A stretch of 28,556 bases of DNA from Anaerolineae bacterium (lineage in GTDB: Bacteria; Chloroflexota; Anaerolineae; Anaerolineales; Villigracilaceae), in NCBI GenBank assembly GCA_017303735.1, contig JAFLCF010000010.1, positions 1-28,556 on the forward strand. The letters run 5' to 3'. The notes under the pieces were generated by a model. It saw nothing but the letters and a program-made list of their open reading frames with translations. It had not been told where the DNA came from and searched no databases. This document shows positions 22,573 through 28,556 of the stretch, one piece after another. Each line of letters begins with the position of its first letter. The stretch's first letter is position 1. The position numbers were made by a program, and so were the translations under genes.

Positions 22573-25077
22573 ATGTCTACAAAAAGCAAAACAACCACAA
22601 ATAAGACAAATCTTTTGCCAGAGCTTATCGCCACGGTTCCTACCAATCTGCCTGCTTTGCGCAACAAATTGATCGGGCGCGATGCCGACATGAAAACCAT
22701 TCTGGGTTTATTCGAACGCAAAGAGGTGCGTCTTGTTACATTGGCAGGCTTTGGCGGCGCAGGAAAAACTACTTTGGCGTTGCATGCTGCTCACAACCTG
22801 CTTGAACGCTTTTCTGGCGGCGTGTTCTTCATTGACCTTACTTCCATTCAAGAGCCAGCCCTCATTCTGCCAACCCTCACCCAAACGCTTGGCTTGCAAG
22901 AAGACCCCAACCGTGATGTTGCCGACACCCTACGCGATTTTCTCTCCAACCGCGCCATCCTCTTCGTGTTGGATAACTTCGAGCAACTGGTCAGCGGCGC
23001 AAATATTCTCGCCAATTTTCTCGATGCAAATCCGCATGTTCATTTATTGGTGACAAGCCGCGAGTCTCTACACTTGCGTGGTGAGCACACTTTGCCGCTT
23101 GCCCCACTTGAATCTTCCGATGCCATGCAGGTTTTCGTGCAATATGCTCAAACCCTTAACCCGCACTTTCGCCTGACGGAAGATAATACCCCTGCAATCA
23201 GTGAACTCTGTAAAAAATTGGATGGGCTTCCGCTTGCCATCGAACTTGCCGCCATGTGCACACGGATGTTCACCCCGCAAGCCCTGCTCGCCCGCCTCAG
23301 TTCGGACCTCGAAACGGATTCGCCTCTTTTGGCGACTCTTACATCCGGTCCGCGAGATATGCCTGAAAGGCAGCGAACCCTACGTACAATGGTTGAGTGG
23401 AGTTACAACCTGCTCACCGAACCTGAAAAACAAATTTTGCAAGCGGCGGCGTTTTTCCGTTCAGGGTTTGAAATCCGCACCCTCGCCAGCGTGGCTGCCG
23501 TCCCTGAGAAAGAGGCGGAAGATATCCTCGCTTCGTTAGTGGATAAGAATCTCATCAAGCCTTTTCATGGTGCAGAGATGCGTTTCCATCTGCTCGAGAG
23601 CATTCGCGAATTTGCTCTGGAGCAAGCGTTGAAGCAGGAGGACGCAAATGCTCTCACCGACAAGTTCATTGGATATTATCTTGTGTTAGCACGGGATGCT
23701 GAGCAAGGTTTTCGTAGTAAGGATCAGGTACGTTGGCAAAACCAACTTGATGATGAACTTGCCAATATCCAAACGGCATTGAGGTTTGCCCTTGAAGGCG
23801 GGTGTGAAAGCCCATTTTGGCATAGTGGATATCAAATGTTGACCCACCTACAACGATATTGGCTGTTACGTGCCCATTACACGGTGGGTGTATCCTGGTT
23901 GGAAAAAGCTAAAGGTATCTTAGACAGGCAAGTATTAATTTTGCCGGAGGCTATCTCAACGGAGCTACTGTATCAAAGGTCAAAGATTTATAGTTTATTG
24001 GGGTATCTGTATTGGATCACAGGCCGTTACATTTCAGCCAATGAATTACATGAAGTATCTCTGTCCGATTCTCGTACCTTACAGGACGAGAATTTGTTAT
24101 GGGAAACCCTCAATAATACTGCTGTAAATTTGGAGTACATGGGCAATTTTGAACTGGCAAAGACCTATTATTTTCAGGCTGTTCAAATTTTACAAAGAAT
24201 TGGTGATCGTTGGCAGGAAATGCGCTTGTTGATAAACCTTGGAAATGCTTGTGTTGGGCTTGAGGAATATGAAAGTGGACGAACCTACCTTGAAGATGCC
24301 CTTCGATTAACTTTAGAGTTAGGAGATGAGTATTACCAAGCTGCGTGTTTGCATGGAATCGGCTACCTTGAGCTTCGATTAAGGCGCTTAAAAGAAGCTG
24401 AGGATGTTTTTTTTCAATCGCTGATTTTATTCGAACGTATGGATGTGCCGTTTATTTATTCATGGGCATTGGTGAGTCTGGCTCGTGTTTTGGGCGAAAC
24501 AAAAAAGCATAAGGAAACGGCACAGTTGGTGTTGAAATGTGTGGATGCCCTTGTAAATCAAAAAGACCGTAACCTGTACAGAACCATGTTTGAAGCATTG
24601 GTCGCTTTTTGTATTTCATTGGGAAAATTTAAGACGGCTGCAATGTTTGTTGGTTTTCTTGAACAGAATTATGTTGGAGAAGGGCAAATCATTTTTCCAG
24701 CAGATAAGGCGATTCTTGGTGGAATGATCCAGAAAATAAAAGCCGAAGTTGATCCTGGAGAATACGAACTTCAAAGTAAAAGCGGAAGAAGTGGAAACGT
24801 ATCAGAATTACTTCAAATCGCTTCTGAGATATGTGGTGAAGTTTTGGGAAAGACCCAATCCCAACTTGGGTTGCAAAGTCTCCTAACCGAGCGTGAATTG
24901 GATGTGTTACGTTTGCTGGCGATGGGTAAGACAAATGAACAGATTTCCAAAGAATTGGTGGTTGTACAAAAAACGGTTGAGAAGCATGTGGCGAATATTT
25001 TTAGGAAACTCGGCGTAAAGAACCGCACCGAAGCGGCTGCCTGGGCATTGGAAAATGGGTTTCAAGTAAACAAGTAA
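22573..25077 (+). CDS. NB-ARC/TPR LuxR-type transcriptional regulator
   Basis: This 834-residue regulator combines a signalling NTPase with a DNA-binding tail. The NTPase domain (about 30-330) has P-loop GFGGAGKTT at 59-67, Walker B FVLDNFEQL near 135 and the GLPLAIELAA motif near 218. The middle (about 340-690) is a TPR-like helical array that probably senses a ligand or partner. The C-terminal LuxR helix-turn-helix is at about 770-834 (LTERELDVLRLLAMGKTNEQISKEL and VEKHVANIFRKLGV). The frame extends upstream to a TTG at 22516, but the TATAAT at 22557 supports the ATG at 22573. Base composition shifts within the gene: a sampled line near 23221 is about 60% GC, lines near 24121 and 24421 about 40%. 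Targets are unknown. Confidence 0.9.
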   Translation: MSTKSKTTTNKTNLLPELIATVPTNLPALRNKLIGRDADMKTILGLFERKEVRLVTLAGFGGAGKTTLALHAAHNLLERFSGGVFFIDLTSIQEPALILPTLTQTLGLQEDPNRDVADTLRDFLSNRAILFVLDNFEQLVSGANILANFLDANPHVHLLVTSRESLHLRGEHTLPLAPLESSDAMQVFVQYAQTLNPHFRLTEDNTPAISELCKKLDGLPLAIELAAMCTRMFTPQALLARLSSDLETDSPLLATLTSGPRDMPERQRTLRTMVEWSYNLLTEPEKQILQAAAFFRSGFEIRTLASVAAVPEKEAEDILASLVDKNLIKPFHGAEMRFHLLESIREFALEQALKQEDANALTDKFIGYYLVLARDAEQGFRSKDQVRWQNQLDDELANIQTALRFALEGGCESPFWHSGYQMLTHLQRYWLLRAHYTVGVSWLEKAKGILDRQVLILPEAISTELLYQRSKIYSLLGYLYWITGRYISANELHEVSLSDSRTLQDENLLWETLNNTAVNLEYMGNFELAKTYYFQAVQILQRIGDRWQEMRLLINLGNACVGLEEYESGRTYLEDALRLTLELGDEYYQAACLHGIGYLELRLRRLKEAEDVFFQSLILFERMDVPFIYSWALVSLARVLGETKKHKETAQLVLKCVDALVNQKDRNLYRTMFEALVAFCISLGKFKTAAMFVGFLEQNYVGEGQIIFPADKAILGGMIQKIKAEVDPGEYELQSKSGRSGNVSELLQIASEICGEVLGKTQSQLGLQSLLTERELDVLRLLAMGKTNEQISKELVVVQKTVEKHVANIFRKLGVKNRTEAAAWALENGFQVNK

Positions 25078-25109
25078 ATGAGGTCTTGCAGAAGCGCAAG
25101 ACCTCATTT
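25076..25109. terminator. Bidirectional terminator after the LuxR-type gene
   Basis: AAATGAGGTCTTGC (25076-25089) and GCAAGACCTCATTT (25096-25109) pair perfectly over 14 bases around a six-base loop. The stem overlaps the stop codon and serves the convergent lipoprotein gene too. Confidence 0.82.
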
Positions 25110-25125
25110 ATGAAAAAGATACTTT

Positions 25126-25362
25126 TTACGGACATCCGCCGCCAACAGGGACGTAGACGATGGTGGATCCGTCTGCATAAGTGCGGGTATCTCCGGCTTG
25201 CGGCTCTAATTTGACCTCGACCAGTTCCGTCGCTTCAGGGTTGGGTGAAGTTTGGGAGGTGGTGACAGGCTCCTCGGTTGGGTTTGCGGCGGGTTGTGTC
25301 CCGCCTCCACAAGCTGTGAGGATGAAGATTGTCATTAAGAAGGTAAGAAATATTTCTTTCAT
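25126..25362 (-). CDS. Small lipoprotein of unknown function
   Basis: This 78-residue protein has a lipoprotein signal peptide (MKEIFLTFLMTIFILTAC), with the lipobox LTAC and the cysteine at 18 to be lipidated. A glycine/threonine/proline-rich linker follows, then a short C-terminal segment (TRTYADGSTIVYVPVGGGCP) with a terminal cysteine pattern. The ATG follows AGGAG at six bases. It lies 54 bases downstream of the cysteine-rich protein reading frame, same strand, so they are probably co-transcribed. No homologue is recognised. The protein may interact with the neighbouring secreted protein at the cell surface; this is inference. Confidence 0.75.
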   Translation of the reverse strand: MKEIFLTFLMTIFILTACGGGTQPAANPTEEPVTTSQTSPNPEATELVEVKLEPQAGDTRTYADGSTIVYVPVGGGCP

Positions 25363-25416
25363 CGGGTTCTCCTAAAAGCCGGGTCCACTTAAACCATCGT
25401 CACCACCGGTTGTGGG

Positions 25417-25839
25417 TCATCTGATTTTTTTCTTCTTTCCATCGCTTTGAGTCTCATTTGGAGTGTCATCATGTGGGTGTGCTTGGCCATCAATATCGCC
25501 TAAACGGATAAATGGGGCTTTGGGCTCATTATCCTTGTTCTTCACGAGTTCGGGATTTTTGTTGTTTGGCATTTTGCCCTTAGATTCACCACGGGTGGTG
25601 ACAATATCCAAGAGAACATCAACGGCTTGTTGTGGATCTTTGGGTTTGTTGGCAAATTTTTGAATTGCAGGCAAAAGCAATGCAATTATGACAATTCCAA
25701 CTCCCCATGGAAGCCAGCCGCCTGGAGGGAAGGTGTTCCCTGTTGTGCTTTTCGTGTCACAATGATAAATATGTGCTCCCGAAGCGTGGTCTAGTTCATA
25801 ACCGGAACCACCTTCGGCATAACATGCAAGAGCTGACAT
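25417..25839 (-). CDS. C-terminal part of the cysteine-rich membrane-anchored protein (frameshifted)
   Basis: This reading frame continues the preceding gene in another frame. Reading it back to 25923 gives AIAAAPEDDGSTEGSWDEEC, then CGYWTC and CYAEGG, which is the fourth copy of the four-cysteine repeat seen in the upstream frame. An ATG at 25839 opens the frame shown but falls inside that repeat, so it is not a natural start. Downstream come a PPGGWLPWG turn, one membrane helix (VGIVIIALLLPAI), and a charged cytoplasmic tail rich in lysine and acidic residues ending KKKKIR. Joined to the upstream part the protein would be 465 residues. A run of seven A just before the stop could also be a slip site; one A fewer would extend the tail by about ten residues. 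Confidence 0.7.
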   Translation of the reverse strand: MSALACYAEGGSGYELDHASGAHIYHCDTKSTTGNTFPPGGWLPWGVGIVIIALLLPAIQKFANKPKDPQQAVDVLLDIVTTRGESKGKMPNNKNPELVKNKDNEPKAPFIRLGDIDGQAHPHDDTPNETQSDGKKKKIR

Positions 25840-26813
25840 CCAGCATGTCCAGTAACCACATTCTTCATCCCAAGATCCTTCGGTGCTGCCATCGTCCTCA
25901 GGTGCAGCTGCAATGGCGGGTGCTCAGTAGGGGCGGGCTGACTATCAGCTGGGGTGGAGTTTTCACAGTACACACCTGCAGTGCCATCGTCATTGTCGTA
26001 CCAAACGGAAAGGTCACCGCCGTCGGCGTCGCACATGGCAGCAAAAAGATCTACGCATGCATCCAGGCTTAAATTTTCTCCTTCACTGCAAGACCCGCCC
26101 CAGTTTGTGTCTTCTGTGCTCCCCTCTTGCGGAGCCAAGATCAAAGGTAAATCAAGTGTAGGGAATTCTTCATGGGAAATACAATAAAAGTCATATTTCG
26201 CTCCGCCGTCGGCATAGAGATCAACTTCAATCACTAAAAGCCCATTTTCACACTTGAATTGTTCGCGACAATCAGCTAAATTTTCATTGGTACAACTGCC
26301 GAGAAAGCCATTGTCATTTGAAGATAGCGGTCTGGGAGTAGCAGGCAAAACAGCAGGAACCTTGCAAGTAAGTGGGACTTCTCCGTCTTTAATTTCACCA
26401 ACGGTTACAGACCCACCCACAGTTTCACAACCATTTGTAAATTGGGCGATGCAGGTTGCGGTTTCTGAGGTGTTTGGTCCCTTACAAGTTCCAGACCATT
26501 CTGCCTTGCCGGTTGACCCATCTTCGGTGGGTGCGACGAGCGGCATGGGGGTTGACGTGCTTGTGGGTACGGGAGTATTCACTGATGAAGACGGATTTTG
26601 ACTCCCACCATTATTAGAATTGTCTTCATTTTCTTCCTCTTCACTCCCACCACCGCCCGTGGACGGTTCTTCCGTAGGCGGGCAGGGAATGGTTGCACCA
26701 GTGGCATCTGTACAGGTGGTTTGGGCATGAACAGGTGAAATATTGGCATTCGGACCGAACAGTAGCATGGTCGCTATCGCCAGTGCAGATAATAGAACAG
26801 CAAATTTTTTCAT
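25791..26813 (-). CDS. Secreted cysteine-rich repeat protein, N-terminal part
   Basis: The ATG at 26813 follows AAGGAG and begins a clear signal peptide (MKKFAVLLSALAIATMLLF, cleavage near PVHAQ). After it comes a low-complexity acidic, Ser/Thr/Pro/Asn linker (about 50-100), then three copies of a roughly 50-residue unit with four cysteines: C-x10-C-x7-C-x20-C, C-x7-C-x5-C-x22-C and C-x10-C-x7-C-x21-C. Two copies have GG shortly after the third cysteine, and two are introduced by DGST/EGST. From about residue 308 to the stop at 25791 the frame encodes non-repeat sequence that I judge to be out of frame. Adding one C to the CCC run at 25918-25920 restores the fourth copy. It could be a sequencing slip or a real pseudogene. 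Function unknown; secretion and disulphide-bonded repeats suggest surface binding. Confidence 0.72.
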   Translation of the reverse strand: MKKFAVLLSALAIATMLLFGPNANISPVHAQTTCTDATGATIPCPPTEEPSTGGGGSEEEENEDNSNNGGSQNPSSSVNTPVPTSTSTPMPLVAPTEDGSTGKAEWSGTCKGPNTSETATCIAQFTNGCETVGGSVTVGEIKDGEVPLTCKVPAVLPATPRPLSSNDNGFLGSCTNENLADCREQFKCENGLLVIEVDLYADGGAKYDFYCISHEEFPTLDLPLILAPQEGSTEDTNWGGSCSEGENLSLDACVDLFAAMCDADGGDLSVWYDNDDGTAGVYCENSTPADSQPAPTEHPPLQLHLRTMAAPKDLGMKNVVTGHAGCQLLHVMPKVVPVMN

Positions 26814-26859
26814 GAGATTCTCCTTATTTTTAAGTGTCATACGAACTATTGGTGTCTCC

Positions 26860-26865
26860 ATTATC
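26860..26865 (-). promoter_or_regulatory. Possible -10 box of the cysteine-rich protein gene
   Basis: The minus strand reads GATAAT 46 bases before the ATG, leaving a leader of about 40 bases with an AAGGAG site. It would exclude the upstream in-frame ATG at 26861. No good -35 is visible. Confidence 0.35.
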
Positions 26866-26890
26866 GGATATTCGGTCTCACCCGTCGGTG

Positions 26891-26900
26891 GGGTTAACCC
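26891..26900. other. GGGTTAACCC palindrome between divergent operons
   Basis: A perfect ten-base palindrome lies between the divergent promoters of the cysteine-rich protein and the sigma factor, 18 bases before the latter's -35. It is a candidate operator, unproven. Confidence 0.35.
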
Positions 26901-26918
26901 TACTATTCCCCCTACTTT

Positions 26919-26945
26919 TTGATAGGAAATTGGTCATGTTATACT
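26919..26945 (+). promoter_or_regulatory. Promoter of the sigma factor operon
   Basis: TTGATA (26919-26924) and TATACT (26940-26945) are 15 bases apart, and TG lies one base before the -10. The predicted start near 26952 gives a leader of about 57 bases containing the hairpin at 26964-26995. Confidence 0.5.
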
Positions 26946-26963
26946 GAGTGCAACTTCTCAAAT

Positions 26964-26995
26964 CCGGCGGTGTTTTATTGTTCAAGTTCCGCCGG
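26964..26995 (+). promoter_or_regulatory. 5' leader hairpin before the sigma factor start
   Basis: CCGGCGG and CCGCCGG form seven GC-rich pairs around an 18-base loop. The hairpin ends two bases before the likely ribosome site AAGG. It could limit translation, but no T-run follows, so it is not a terminator. Confidence 0.5.
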
Positions 26996-27008
26996 TAAGG
27001 TTTTTCAC

Positions 27009-27581
27009 TTGTCGGATCAGGATTACAACGAAGAGGATATCCTTGCCCGTGCCTCACAAGGCGATAAGGACGCGTTTGGCGCACTGTACGAACGTTATGC
27101 CGAACGCATCTTCAACTATGTGTACTATCGTACTGGGAATCAGCATGATGCCGAAGATTTGACGGCGCGTGTCTTTCAACGGGCAATGAACCACATCCGC
27201 AATTACACCGACCGGGGCGTGCCATTTTCCGCTTGGTTGTATCGAATTGCTCATAACCTGGTGGCAAACTGGCACCGCGACCGCAGCCGCAAACAGGAAA
27301 TTGCGATTGACGACCTGCCCGTCTTACCCACCAAGGGAGATCATCCCGAGCGTAACCTTGTCCGCTCACAGGAACAGGAAGCCCTGTTGCGGATGATCCG
27401 CAAGTTACCGCCTGAAAGGCAGAACCTGCTGATCCTCAAATTCGTCGAAAATATGTCGAATGCAGAGATTGGCAATATTATGGGAAGAAGCGAAGGCGCT
27501 GTGAAGAGTCTTTATCATCGCACCCTTCTAACGCTTCGAGATCAATTGGAAGATCAAAATCTTAATCTTGAAGGAGAATAA
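27009..27581 (+). CDS. RNA polymerase sigma-70 family factor (ECF-like)
   Basis: This small sigma factor of about 190 residues has region 2 (ASQGDKDAFGALYERYAERIF, then HDAEDLTARVF and FSAWLYRIAHNLVANWHRD) and region 4 (LRMIRKLPPERQNLLILKF, MSNAEIGNIMGRSEGAVKSLYHRTL). It lacks regions 1 and 3, as in the extracytoplasmic-function group. The frame is open back to 26919, but there the TTG would sit on the promoter. The most plausible start is the TTG at 27009, nine bases after AAGG and just beyond a leader hairpin; no ATG or GTG is suitable, so the exact start remains open. The stop is three bases before the degV ATG. The downstream partial gene could be its partner. Target promoters are unknown. 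Confidence 0.87.
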   Translation: MSDQDYNEEDILARASQGDKDAFGALYERYAERIFNYVYYRTGNQHDAEDLTARVFQRAMNHIRNYTDRGVPFSAWLYRIAHNLVANWHRDRSRKQEIAIDDLPVLPTKGDHPERNLVRSQEQEALLRMIRKLPPERQNLLILKFVENMSNAEIGNIMGRSEGAVKSLYHRTLLTLRDQLEDQNLNLEGE

Positions 27582-27584
27582 ACC

Positions 27585-28436
27585 ATGGCATTACGAATCG
27601 TAACCGACGGCGCAGTAGACCTTCCAACAGAGTGGTACGAGGAATACGACATTCAGCGCATCCCGATCAATGTGCATTTTGGGGAAGAAAAAACCTATAT
27701 TCAAGATGTAGAGCTAGACCAGGCTGGGTTTTACAAATTAGTAGACAGCAAATCACTCCCTCACCCAAAAACATCTCAACCTTCTCCACACCAGTTTGTA
27801 GAATTCTATAAAAAGATCGCCCAACCCGGTGATACCATCCTCTCTGTTCACATTACCAGCAAACTTTCGGGTACTTATGCTTCATCTGTTTCGGCAGCTG
27901 AAGAACTGAAAGGCACCTACAATGTAGTGCCCGTAGATACCTTATGCGGAACGATGGGCACTGCTTTTATGTGCCGCGCCGCCCGCCAAATGGATCGCGC
28001 CGGAAAAAGCGTGGATGAAATCAAGAAATTTATTGAGGATGTTCGTAGCAAAACCTACGTTGTTCTTACCCTGGAAACTCTTGAATATGCCCGCCGCAGC
28101 GGACGCGTTGGTGCACTCTCGGCAGCGTTGGCTTCGGTCTTGAACGTCAAGCCGATTGCTTTATTGAAAGACGGGCTGATTGACATGGTGGATCGTGTTC
28201 GCACCCGCAAGGCAGCTATTGAGCGCGTGCTTGAACTGGCAAAAGAAACCGTCGGCGATGCGCCGGTGCATGTGGGTGTGGTGCATGCCCGCGATGAGGC
28301 TTCGAGCAAAATGCTCATGGAAGAAGCCAAGAAACGTTTCAACGTCAAAGAAAGCTTCACTGCCGACCTTTCCATTTCCCTCGTCATCAATTTCGGTCCC
28401 GGCACGGTTGGCTTGGTGCTTTACCCTGCTGAGTAA
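27585..28436 (+). CDS. DegV family fatty-acid-binding protein
   Basis: This 283-residue cytoplasmic protein of the DegV/FakB family binds a fatty acid between its two domains. In Firmicutes such proteins hand the fatty acid to a kinase (FakA) that phosphorylates it. Family marks include the opening RIVTDGAVDLPTEW, the PKTSQPSPHQF segment near 60-70, HITSKLSGTYASS near 93-105, the YARRSGRVG segment near 166-174, and the final INFGPGTVGLVLYP. No FakA-like kinase is in the window. The ATG is three bases after the sigma factor stop with a strong GAAGGAG before it, so the two genes share a message. The reason for pairing with a sigma factor is unknown. Confidence 0.93.
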   Translation: MALRIVTDGAVDLPTEWYEEYDIQRIPINVHFGEEKTYIQDVELDQAGFYKLVDSKSLPHPKTSQPSPHQFVEFYKKIAQPGDTILSVHITSKLSGTYASSVSAAEELKGTYNVVPVDTLCGTMGTAFMCRAARQMDRAGKSVDEIKKFIEDVRSKTYVVLTLETLEYARRSGRVGALSAALASVLNVKPIALLKDGLIDMVDRVRTRKAAIERVLELAKETVGDAPVHVGVVHARDEASSKMLMEEAKKRFNVKESFTADLSISLVINFGPGTVGLVLYPAE

Positions 28437-28445
28437 TTGGATTCA

Positions 28446-28556
28446 ATGAACGCAAATCAGACTTTTTCCATGCAAGATACCGACCTGCAATCCCTTGAAA
28501 CGCATCTCTCGCGGACCTTGAAACGGGTCTCGCCTCCGAGCGGCTTGGTCGAACGC
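28446..28556 (+). CDS. Unknown protein, 5' end only
   Basis: An open frame of 37 codons runs from the ATG at 28446 to the window end, encoding MNANQTFSMQDTDLQ and then LETHLSRTLKRVSPPSGLVER. It starts nine bases after the DegV stop, with a poor ribosome site. The amphipathic start with L-x3-L spacing and a PP-x-G-L turn resembles the cytoplasmic start of some small membrane regulators, but this is only an impression. Its place in a sigma factor operon makes an anti-sigma factor one possibility. Confidence 0.55.
   Translation, partial: MNANQTFSMQDTDLQSLETHLSRTLKRVSPPSGLVER

Overview
The window looks like a chromosomal segment from a Chloroflexi bacterium, most likely class Anaerolineae. This is an inference from gene style: a bacterial cyclic-2,3-diphosphoglycerate synthetase relative, a NB-ARC/TPR/LuxR regulator, PT-rich LysM protein, multi-PAS signalling proteins, and dense mixed-strand packing. 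No marker gene was compared with a database. There is no phage, plasmid, insertion sequence, CRISPR array, tRNA or rRNA that I can see. No gene-free stretch exceeds about 265 bases.

Layout: 1-735 is the 5' part of an ABC transporter ATPase gene. 883-3487 holds a Fpg/Nei-like DNA glycosylase that lacks the usual N-terminal proline, a P1-family (DmpA-type) self-cleaving peptidase and a SlyD-like FKBP isomerase. 3514-5773 is a minus-strand obg / small membrane protein / DedA operon. 6036-13350 is a signalling block: two large sensor histidine kinases converging tail to tail, a YjbQ-family enzyme, and a membrane diguanylate cyclase with four PAS domains. No response regulator is present. 13502-17303 carries a small two-repeat Tudor-like protein, the cDPG-synthetase homologue behind a strikingly foldable 5' leader, and argS. 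17331-17478 is a cluster of short palindromes that runs into the 3' end of a chloramphenicol-phosphotransferase-like kinase. 18094-22369 has rpsT (UUG start), a LysM membrane protein, an octamer repeat/hairpin and uvrA. 22573-25077 is the LuxR-type regulator.

25126-26813 is the most unusual part. It encodes a secreted, cysteine-rich protein with four copies of a four-cysteine unit and a C-terminal membrane anchor, broken by an apparent one-base frameshift inside the fourth copy, followed by a small lipoprotein. Divergent from it is a sigma-70 family (ECF-like) factor / DegV / unknown operon (27009 to the window end).

Transcription signals are unusually readable. Many genes have a TATAAT-like box. 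For obg, yjbQ, argS and the LuxR-type gene it lies only 6-10 bases before the ATG, predicting leaderless or nearly leaderless mRNAs. Intrinsic terminators are clear after slyD-like, argS, rpsT, the LysM gene and the LuxR-type gene. The best candidates for something undescribed are the three-helix leader at 15253-15355 and the four-cysteine repeat protein at 25417-26813.
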